Below, piece after piece: positions 37,503 to 49,500 of a DNA stretch of 64,000 nt. Numbering within the stretch: position 1 is the first letter of the stretch; every line of letters begins with the position of its first letter. A program made the translations under genes and the position numbers. The notes under the pieces are model-generated. The model had not been told where the DNA came from. It worked only from the letters and a program-made list of their open reading frames with translations, and did not search any database. Source of the DNA: Doris montereyensis (Eukaryota > Mollusca > Gastropoda > Nudibranchia > Dorididae). The DNA is taken from contig JAXRKP010001285.1 in assembly GCA_037039925.1 (NCBI GenBank), positions 1-64,000 on the forward strand. The letters are read 5' to 3'.

Positions 37503-40500
37503 CTTTACCGTCAATTCAAGACAATTTTTCACTTGACATACAGTGCAGGAGAAATTGAAGCATGGAATTACCATACACTGATATCGAAAATTGAAAAATG
37601 CATATTCTTCAATAGGAATACAAAGTCAAAAATACACATTTATACATTCTATATTTTTCATGCATACTCTTATTTGCTCAATGTAGATACAAATATACAG
37701 GATTATTGAAGAAGAATTGTCTTTGATGTTAGACTTCTTTTTAAATTCACCCAATCCATGATATGCGGTGGTCTCAAAGTGAATTATAATGAGAAAACAG
37801 CAAGATGCAAAACATGTGAAAGAGTGAGAGGAAAAAAACTAGGACCTTCTTGCAGTGTCCGCCAACCACCCACAACTAATGTCAGAACAAGAAAGAGATG
37901 AAAATGTTTAGAATAATCTCCCCTCTTAATTCCACAGAGTAATCCATTCACATAATTGTGTTCACAGAATGACAGTGCAGAAACCAGATTTTGATTCATC
38001 CAAAAAATTCTTTCGAGCTTTTCCTTCTTCTAATAATTAGCCACAAATTAGAAGTAATTATGCCATATAAACAAATATTCCAAAGTATAAAATTGATATA
38101 ATCATTTCTCAAGGCTCACTTCCTTCAAAAGAAATAAAATTCCGGCCCTTTAAACCGCAGCTTATCCCAGTTTCAATAGCGTGCAGCGGAACAGGTGTTA
38201 ATAATCACCCCCTGGTCAGGACGCTAGTCTGACGCAGGAATCTACTCTCAAGCTAGTGCGTGTACCCATTTGCACCTGGGTAGAGTGGGGGAAAATATGT
38301 GTTACGTGTCTTTCTCAAGGAACACAACGTCGGACTTAGCTCTGCTCAGGGTGAAATAAGAGGAAACAGCAAAATGAAATATAAGGGAAAGAAGGAAAGA
38401 AAAATAGTAGGACCAACCACCATCGGTTTTCCGCCAACTGCCCGCACTGACATGTGCATAACCCCACACCGGGCTAACTGAAATCAACACAAATTGACAA
38501 GTCACACACTCATTGGTCACCTAAACGACGTTATTGTACTAAATTTAAAATAGAATACAAAAAGAGATAATCAGTATACAGTGTTAAAGCCCAAGGTAAA
38601 AGACCAAAAGGCAGACCTCGGAGAAGATATAAAAGAAGCATAGAAATTTAACATTTTTGGAAGAAAACAGAAAATGCCAAGACAGGGCATCATGGAGAAA
38701 TATCATCTTGGGCATCTGAACCCATACACCGAAAGGTAGAATGGGAACTGATAAAGAAAGAAAGAAAAGGAGAGGAGATTATGGCAGCTCCTCGTGACCT
38801 CTTGAGTGTACTAACCCCAAGGTAAAGACCAAAGTAAGAAGTCAGAAAAAATGCAAACAAACCAGATTGCCCCATTGGAGAGCAAGTTGAACATAAAGAA
38901 GCAGATATTCGCTGCTTAATGTAAACACGAAAGGCTAATGTAAACACGAAAGGCTTGATGTAAACACGAAAGGGTTAATGTAAACACGAAAGGCTAATGT
39001 AAACACGAAAGGCTTGATGTAAACACGAAAGGCTTAATGTAAACACGAAAGGGTTAATGTAAACACGAAAGGCTTAATGTAAACACAAAAGGCTTAATGT
39101 AAACATGAAAGGCTTAATGTAAACACGAAAAGGCTTAATGTAAACACAAAAGGGTTAAGACATTTTGTTTTAAAGTCTGTTCATCTTTTGCTACGCTGTT
39201 GAAGAAAATGATTTATAAGTCTCCGTTGATATACATGTTTTCAAGAGTATTTTGTATATATTTTGACGACGGAAATCTCAAAACAATTTTTTTACCTTAT
39301 TTCCAGACTGATGTCTTTGACGGGCTCCTCGGCGTTGATGACGCCCAACACCAGGTGCTGGACGGCCGTAAGGGTCAGGGTCAGAGGGTTGGAGGTGTCA
39401 TAGCTGTAGGTCTCCTGGTCAAACCGATGGCATGACTCTGGGGTCAACGTGTAGACGCCCGGATGGGCCAGGCAGAACCGGTTAAGCCCCTTGTCCAGCA
39501 GGAATGCCCCAACGCTCTTCGCCTGCTTCTTGTGGGCAAAGTTGATGGTGATGGGGTGAGAGACGCTGCACTTGAGGATGTAGCCGGTGTGGGCGAACTC
39601 CAGTCCTGACAGGTGGTGGTCCAGGACTTCCACCTCCACAGACCGTTCCTTCCAGCACCAGGTGTCCATGATGATGGAGGCCTTGTACTTGCCCGGCAGG
39701 ACGGCATCGAAGATGAAGGTCGCCTCGTTGCTGCTGGTCTTGGCCGAGACCTTGATCTGCTTGTCGGAGCGGCCGACCGGGGTCGAGCACCACATCCATT
39801 GGCTGGCATTTCTCCATGCACTTGACACCCCCAGACAGCTTGGCGCGGAACTGCGAGAAGTTCACGTCCAGGATGGGACGGCTGGTAACCACCACAGACT
39901 TCTCCGTTGGGGTCAGCAAAAGCCCGCTCTTGACCTCATGTTCAGTTGTGTGAACTTTCACCAAGTATTTTCCCGGCTTGACAGAGGCGCAAAACGTGCC
40001 GTCTGCCTCGGTCGCTATCGAGACGGCCTCCGAACCTTTCCTTCCGGGTAATAGATGATGCGACGCTGAGTGGACATCTGCCCTAGGCTCTCTGGGATGC
40101 GGTCGATATTGACTTGGCCGCACATGCTGAAGCCGGATGCCACCAGGTTGGGCAGCTGCGGGGTGTTGGGTGAAATGGTCACAGACATCTCCTCAAAGGC
40201 CACGTGCTGGAGCTGGGCAGCCAGGCGGTATGTTCCCCTCTTCATGTTCTCCAGGTGGTACGAGCCGTCCTCCCCGCTGACCGCATGGTTCTTGCCGTTG
40301 AGGATGACCGTGACTTTTGGAAGTCCGATACCCTACAGTCAAAAAGGGAACAACAAAAAATAAAATAACTGACATAAAGAATAAGTTACGATAAGATAAA
40401 AACAATTTTTTTTTATTAAATTAGATGAGAAAATTGATTTGGTCACACGATACAATTTTATAAAGCTACAAAACAAATTTCTTTATAAACATTAAAACAC

Positions 40501-43500
40501 AACTAGAATAGGTACACAAATGGGAGTGAGTGAGGGAAATGGAAAAATGGACAAATTCACTCGATTGCAGACAGTTGTACTGTGGAGTACTGTCACGTTA
40601 CAAACAAAATTCACATTCAGACATTCAGAAGATGTTTGCAATTAAAGGAAAGTTTCATCATTGCTTTGATGACATTGAATATAATGTTATATACTCAACT
40701 TGTCAAAGATTTTGTTTTTATTTTAAAAAGGAACATTTTAAAAGCAAACACAACTTTTTTGTTTGAATTTCAATTTAAGGAATTAGATAGTAGTTTTGTA
40801 TGTATCTTTATCCACTAAATCAACGCAATTCTTTTCATTGTCTTCTTCATCATCTTCCATAAGAAGTCATTAACAGTGAATCTTTCTCTCTGTGCCAGGC
40901 AGCAAGGCATCACGATGATATGAACATTTGTGTAGGCAACAGTAGTCTAAATTCATTATTCCTTAACATACGTTACATACACTTGTAATTGTCTTAAATC
41001 CGTGTCAATCAATCAAATCTAAGATATGCATCCAACCAATCAGGTAGTGGTGAGTACGGAAACTTTCATTTATTTGTTGCATGTTGGGCAGGTAGAAACA
41101 GATAGCCAATTGTGCAACATAAAGTTTTACCCCTCCCCCCACCCCATTCTTTGTTCTTATGTTTTCATGTGGTTTTTTTCAAGAAAGTTAAATAACTTTG
41201 AAAGATGATATCAAAGTTTGTTGGGTTTATTTATCTCATTTTTGTTTTGTGTTTTTATAAGCCACTCATTAAACTTTTTATAATCTTGCCAATAGAGACG
41301 TCTTTTCAAAATTCTTTCAAGAGAGAGCACATTGGATGATAAAAATTAAAAGCGTTTGAAAATTTTACTTATGCGAGGATGTTTTAGGGTATGAACCTAC
41401 AGCAACACGTTAGAGACCTTGCGTCGCATGTGACCCAAAATACATAACATTATTGTCACAAGCCAAGAACGTAAAAACATAACATATCTGTAATATAAAA
41501 ACCACATATTTGTATTGTGAAAACCACATATCTGTGATGTCAAAACCACATATCTGTAATGTGAAAACCACGTATCTGTAATGTGAAAACCACATATCTG
41601 TAATGTGAAAATCACATATCTGTAATGTGAAAACCACGTATCTGTAATGTGAAAACCACATATCTGTAATGTGAAAACCACATATCTGTAATGTGAAACA
41701 TATCTGTAATGTGAAAACCACATATCTGTAATGTGAAAACCACATATCTGTAATGTGAAAACCACGTTTCTGTAATGTGAAAACCACATATTTGTAATGT
41801 GAAAACCACAAATCAGTAATGTAAAAACCACATATCTGTGAGCAAGAAATAAAATTCTTTCCAAGTATGTACCTACCCCTTCTTTGTCGAGAATTTTTCC
41901 ACTGACGGAAAAACCGGCAACTTCAAACTTGGTCTGAACAGAAAAATAGAGCAGGACAAGTTATCTTTATGTTGCCAAAAGTGTGGATGTAAAAATAAAA
42001 GGTTAGAAGACATGAGAAAAATATATATATATATTCCCACACAAGTGCAGACTCACCAACTGTACATCATTGATCTCCCGGCAGACCATTTAATTCCTTC
42101 TCAACTTCCGTGGGAAGTATACAGTACACAAGCCTGTTAGGCTTTTCATACTAACACTCTGACAAGATCTTTCTCTACCTATAGCTGGGTACTCATTCCA
42201 GAGAGCATAGCGTTGTAAAAAACACCCAACCTGTTCCAGCCGTGGGGCTTAAACCAGTGTGGTCGTGATCACCAGCTCACAACACTACGGTTCAGCTACA
42301 ACGCCTCTGAAACTATCATTTCAAAAAAAGCCTTCCTGTAAAATGTTAGATTTCAAAACATGTAAGCGGAAAAGCCGGCAACTTTAAAATTGGGTCTAAA
42401 AAGAAGAAGAGGGTATGACAATTTTTTTTCTTTTCTTTTCTGGGTTTATTCTTTATGTTGGGAAAAATGTGGATTAAAACAAAGAAATGGTTAAAAGCAA
42501 TGAAAATAACATTTCAAAACTTTAATTCTAAGCATAAGCATTTCCCTCAAACGTTAGATTTGCCACAAGTAAAAGCATAAACCATGGAAACATAATTAAA
42601 TTCACCCCTAAAAAGCACTTGATATGTTCTTCTGATTATCTTTAATCTCAAGAAAAGACGAATATTGAAATGAAAGCTAACTATGGGAAATCTAGTAGTA
42701 TATTCCAATTTAACTTCACCTATAATAGGAAATAGTACGACGACCCCATTTCCTACTTTAAATTCCCAAACTGTAATACTTAAACATTACTCTCCTTACC
42801 TCAAGTGTGATAGATCCATGGGCGACTTCCACGTCCAATCTGTCAGGCTTCACGTCAAAGGTAATGTGTTCTCCTTTGTAAAATGGCACCTGAAGAGAAT
42901 CCCAAATTATACTTCAAGGAAATATCACACAACAACAACACACAAGAGTTAAAAGCAAAAATTTCAAACAAAAACAGTCACAACTGCATTGTGGTACATT
43001 ACGTTGACTGCTACCATTACCTGACCCGTGTGCTTACATGATTAATGCTTTCATTGTGTGTAATACAAATCTCTAATCAGGCACTCAGTTAATCGGAAAT
43101 CCGGCCAATCGAGAAGAAATCTCAGGGAACGTAATATTTTTGACCTATTTTACCTCTCTAAACGCAAACAATTTTTTGTGTGGGCTTGCACTGATTATCA
43201 TCACCATTTCCCCCATATTTGTTTATTCCAACACGCATGTGTTATCCAAATTTGGTTTCCGTGTTAGCAAAACATCGATTATTACACCTGCATTAGTGCT
43301 AAATGTGTTCTATATTATATAATTACATTCTGTATAAATATGTACACAATGTTGTAAAAGCCAGTTCATGACGACAATAAGCCAGACACACCAGGCAACC
43401 ATTACGAAGGTGTGCAAGCAGGCGTCGAGCCACTCCGTGCTCGTCCACCTAACAATACAGTACGGTGTTGACACGGGGCGGCGCTTAGAAAGCAGACTTT

Positions 43501-46500
43501 TGCACTGTCATAGTCTTTTTAATTGCCCGCCTAACCCGCCAATCACAGGGGTAGACGTGTGATGTTTGATTATGTGTTTTATTTATCTACCGTCCAGCAA
43601 AGATCAAAAATGAGTGTGAGTGACGACTATGATAATTGCCATCTTTGTTTTCATCAACTGGTCCTGTGGCTACTTGTTCGTTTAATTCTGCATTTTGCCA
43701 CTCACAGAAGGGCTTAGGCACCTCAAACTGAGGGAAAACCAAAATCCCTTGGTCCCTGGGAAATCGGAAAATTAGGAAAATTTTACAATCCACCAAAAGT
43801 TCTTGTTTAGAGAAGTTCCAATGTAAAACACTGACTGACTGACTGATTGGTCGAAATTTATTCCATGCACCATATGAGATGATCCCACTGTGAACTAAGA
43901 GAAACCGGCAAGGTAAAAGGTAAAAGATAGGTGAAAGAGTGAGAGGAAAGAAGTAGCACCTACCAGTAGCCACCCACCAATTCCTTACAATTGAAATGGA
44001 CAAACACCAGGATGGCAGACATGTGACTGTACCCACCAACTGCCAAATGGACAAACACCAGGATGGCAGACATGTGACCAGTAGCCACCCACCAACTGCT
44101 TACAATTGAAATGGACAAACACCAGGATGGCAGACATGTGACTGTAGCCACCCACCAACTGCTTACAATTGAAATGGACAAACACCAGGATGGCAGACAT
44201 GTGACCCACCCACCAACTGCTTACAATTGAAATGGACAAACACCAGGATGGCAGACATGTGACTGTAGCCACCACCAACTGCTTACAATTGAAATGGACA
44301 AACACCAGGATGGCAGACATGTGACCAGTAGCCACCCACTAACCACTAAATGGACAAACACCAGGATGGCAGACATGTGACAGCCATTGAAATGGACAAA
44401 CACCAGGATGGCAGACATGTGACTGTAGCCACCCACTAACTGCTTACAATTGAAATGGACAAACACCAGGATGGCAGACATGTGACTGTAGCCACCCACC
44501 AACTGCTTACAATTGAAATGGACAAACACCAGGATGGCAGACATGTGACCAGTAGCCACCCACTAACTGCTTACAATTGAAATGGACAAACACCAGGATG
44601 GCAGACATGTGACCAGTAGCCACCCACCAACTGCTTACAATTGAAATGGACAAACACCAGGATGGCAGACATGTGACTGTAGCCACCCACCCACCCACTG
44701 CTTACAATTGAAATGGACAAACACCAGGATGGCAGACATGTAACCAGTAGCCACCCACCAACTGCTTACAATTGAAATGGACAAACACCAGGATGGCAGA
44801 CATGTGACCAGTAGCCACCCACCAACTGCTTACAATTGAAATGGACAAACACCAGGATGGCAGACATGTGACTGTAGCCACCCACCAACTGCTTACAATT
44901 GAAATGGACAAACACCAGGATGGCAGACATGTGACTGTAGCCACCCACCAACTGCTTACAATTGAAATAGACAAACACCAGGATGGCAGACATGTGACTG
45001 TAGCCACCCACCAACTGCTTACAATTGAAATAGACAAACACCAGGATGGCAGACATGTGACTGTAGCCACCCACCAACTGCTTACAATTGAAATGGACAA
45101 ACACCAGGATGGCAGACATGTCACCAGTAGCCACCCACCAACTGCTTACAATTGAAATGGACAAACACCAGGATGGCAGACATGTAACCAGTAGCCACTC
45201 ACTAACTGCTTACAATTGAAATGGACAAACACCAGGATGGCAGACATGTGACCAGTAGCCACCCACTAACTGCTTACAATTGAAATGGACAAACACCAGG
45301 ATGGCAGACATGTGACCAGTAGCCACCCACCAACTGCTTACAATTGAAATGGACAAACACCAGGATGGCAGACATGTGACTGTAGCCACCCACCAACTGC
45401 TTACAATTGAAATGGACAAACACCAGGATGGCAGACATGTGACTGTAGCCACCCACCAACTGCTTACAATTGAAATGGACAAACACCAGGATGGCAGACA
45501 TGTGACTGTAGCCACCCACCAACTGCTTACAATTGAAATGGACAAACACCAGGATGGCAGACATGTGACCAGTAGCCACTCACCAACTGCTTACAATTGA
45601 AATGGACAAACACCAGGATGGCAGACATGTGACTGTAGCCACCCACCAACTGCTTACAATTGAAATGGACAAACACCAGGATGGCAGACATGTGACTGTA
45701 GCCACCCACCAACTGCTTACAATTGAAATGGACAAACACCAGGATGGCAGACATGTGACCAGTAGCCACCCACCCACCCACTGCTTACAATTGAAATGGA
45801 CAAACACCAGGATGGCAGACATGTGACCAGTAGCCACCCACTAACTGCTTACAATTGAAATGGACAAACACCAGGATGGCAGACATGTGACTGTAGCCAC
45901 CCACCAACTGCTTACAATTGAAATGGACAAACACCAGGATGGCAGACATGTGACCAGTAGCCACTCACCAACTGCTTACAATTGAAATGGACAAACACCA
46001 GGATGGCAGACATGTGACTGTAGCCACCCACCAACTGCTTACAATTGAAATGGACAAACACCAGGATGGCAGACATGTGACTGTAGCCACCCACCAACTG
46101 CTTACAATTGAAATGGACAAACACCAGGATGGCAGACATGTGACCAGTAGCCACCCACCCACCCACTGCTTACAATTGAAATGGACAAACACCAGGATGG
46201 CAGACATGTGACCAGTAGCCACCCACTAACTGCTTACAATTGAAATGGACAAACACCAGGATGGCAGACATGTGACTGTAGCCACCCACCAACTGCTTAC
46301 AATTGAAATGGACAAACACCAGGATGGCAGACATGTGACCAGTAGCCACCCACCAACTGCTTACAATTGAAATGGACAAACACCAGGATGGCAGACATGT
46401 GACTGTAGCCACCCACCAACTGCTTACAATTGAAATGGACAAACACCAGGATGGCAGACATGTCACCAGTAGCCACCCACCAACTGCTTACAATTGAAAT

Positions 46501-49500
46501 GGACAAACACCAGGATGGCAGACATGTGACTGTAGCCACCCACCAACTGCTTACAATTGAAATGGACAAACACCAGGATGGCAGACATGTGACCAGTAGC
46601 CACTCACCAACTGCTTACAATTGAAATGGACAAACACCAGGATGGCAGACATGTGACTGTAGCCACCCACCAACTGCTTACAATTGAAATGGACAAACAC
46701 CAGGATGGCAGACAGACATGTGACCAGTAGCCACCCACCCACCCACTGCTTACAATTGAAATGGACAAACACCAGGATGGCAGACATGTGACCAGTAGCC
46801 ACCCACTAACTGCTTACAATTGAAATGGACAAACACCAGGATGGCAGACATGTGACTGTAGCCACCCACTAACTGCTTACAATTGAAATGGACAAACACC
46901 AGGATGGCAGACATGTGACTGTAGCCACCCACCAACTGCTTACAATTGAAATAGACAAACACCAGGATGGCAGACATGTGACTGTAGCCACCCACCAACT
47001 GCTTACAATTGAAATAGACAAACACCAGGATGGCAGACATGTGACTGTAGCCACCCACCAACTGCTTAAATGGACAAACACCAGGATGGCAGACATGAAA
47101 TGAAATGACAAACACCAGGATGGCAGACATGTAACCAGTAGCCACCCACTAACTGCTTACAATTGAAATAGACAAACACCAGGATGGCAGACATGTAACC
47201 AGTAGCCACTCACTAACTGCTTACAATTGAAATAGACAAACACCAGGATGGCAGACATGTGACTGTAGCCACCCACCAACTGCTTACAATTGAAATGGAC
47301 AAACACCAGGATGGCAGACATGTCAAAGGGTGAAAGGAAAGAAGAGTACCACCCACACTTCATAGTTGATCAAATCAATCAGCTAAGTATGTCTCAGCTA
47401 ATTATGTCTCAGCTAAGTATGTCTCAGTTAAGTATGTCTCAGCTAAGTATGTCTCAGCTAAGTATGTCTCAGTCTCAGTATGTCTCAGCTAAGTATGTCT
47501 CCTTCTCAGTATGTCACAGCTAAGTATGTCTCAGTCTCAGTATGTCTCAGCTAAGTATGTCTCAGTCTCAGTATGTCTCAGTCTCAGTAGTTTCACCCAG
47601 ATTCATTCAGCCAAACAATTGATGTGATGAATATCGTCGATGCAGTTCGCTATTCGAGCATGGAGCATTTTTCAAAAATCCTGTTTGCCTCGTGTTAGAC
47701 AAGAATACATGCCTGTGCACCAGTTCTATAAATATCTTACCAAACAAACAATAAAACTGACTGAATTTAGTCACGGCGCTATGCGCGTAAGAAAACTTTT
47801 TTTTTTTGCTCCGCTAAATACGTATGGTCCAGTGACGTTCGTGGTCAATCTTCATCGTCTTCAGGCCGACAGTTTTCATCTTTCAAGGTGAAGTTTTAGT
47901 TATGTTACCATGCATTTCATGTCGCTATGGTCCCTCTTTTTGAATGTTAGGATGTTTTTTTCCTTTAATAACATGCTTTTAGCATTAAGAAAGATAATTT
48001 TCTCTACCCTACCCAAAAGAAATGAGTACCTCTGTGGTGAGTCAATGCCGGGAAGTGCTTTACGGAGATAGCACAGCGCCTTTGCCCACAAACAGCCAGG
48101 CAGAGATAGAGATGCGTGTTTGGTGACTTCCAGCAATGGGAATAGTGGCATAATAATAATGCACAGTACACATTAGTGGGAAGACAATACAGGTCAAATT
48201 CAATTCATCAAAAAGACAGCAACCTTTCATCGTGTGCCTTCATGCATTTCATTCAATTCATCAAAAAAGGCAGCAACCTTTCATCGTGTGCACTCACGCA
48301 TTAAATTTGTAAAAAAAAAACCAGCAACCTTTCATCGTGTGCACTTATGCATTCCATTCAATTCATCAAAAAAGCAGCAACCTTTTATTGTGTGCACTCA
48401 TGCATTCCATTCAATTCATCAAAAAGCAGCAACCTTTTATTGTGTGCACTCATGCATTCCATTCAATTCATCAAAAAGCAGCAACCTTTCATCGTGTGCA
48501 CTCATGCATTCCATTCAATTCATCAAAAACGCAGCAACCTTCCATCATGTGCACTCATGCATTTCATCCAATTCATCAAAAAGGCAGCAACCTTTCATCG
48601 TGCACTCATGCATTCAATTCATCAAAAAGACAGCAAGCTTTCATCGTGTGCACTCACCACGAAGTAAGAGCCGGTGGGTACCTCCCGGAAAACAAAGGTC
48701 CCGTCTTCTCTGGACGTAACATGGCAGAGAGCTTGGAGAGTCGAGTCCTTGGACTTAAAACCAGCCGGTGCGCCTTTTTTGGCACTGGCCAACGGTCTGA
48801 AATGTAGGTTGGAACCGTAGAGCAACAGAAACTTTTAAATGAGGCAAAAAATGAAGTTCAATCATGACAAAGGGAAATATTGCAAATTTCATCCAATACA
48901 CAACTTGGGTATCGAGGCAAAGGAAAAGTAAAGTTGATATGGAAAGCAATTGCAAACTATCATACAATGGTATATACTTAGAAAAGGCTGGACGCTATGG
49001 TGTATACTTAGAAAAGTCTGGATACTATGGTGTATGCTTAGAAAAGGCTGGACGCTATGGTGTATACTTAGAAAAGTCTGGATACTATGGTGTATACATA
49101 GAAAAGTCTGGATACTATGGTGTATACTTAGAAACGTCTGGATACTATGGTGTATGCTTAGAAACGTCTGGACACTATGGTGTATACTTAGAAAATCTGG
49201 ACACTATGGTGTAGACTTAGAAACGCCTGGACGCTTATGGTGTATACTTAGAAACGTCTGGACACTATGGTGTATGCTTAGAAACGTCTGGACACTATGG
49301 TGTATGCTTAGAAACGTCTGGACACTATGGTGTATACTTAGAAACGTCTGGACACTATGGTGTATACTTAGAAACGTCTGGATACTATGGTGTATACTTA
49401 GAAACGTCTGGACACTATGGTGTATACTTAGAAACGTCTGGACACTATGGTGTATGCTTAGAACAGTCTGGATACTATGGTGTATACTTAGAAAAGTCTG

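Noticed and set aside
39444..39825. 125-codon alternative frame inside the 1037 bp NOMO exon
   Set aside because: It is an out-of-frame shadow; the true reading frame matches NOMO across the same bases.
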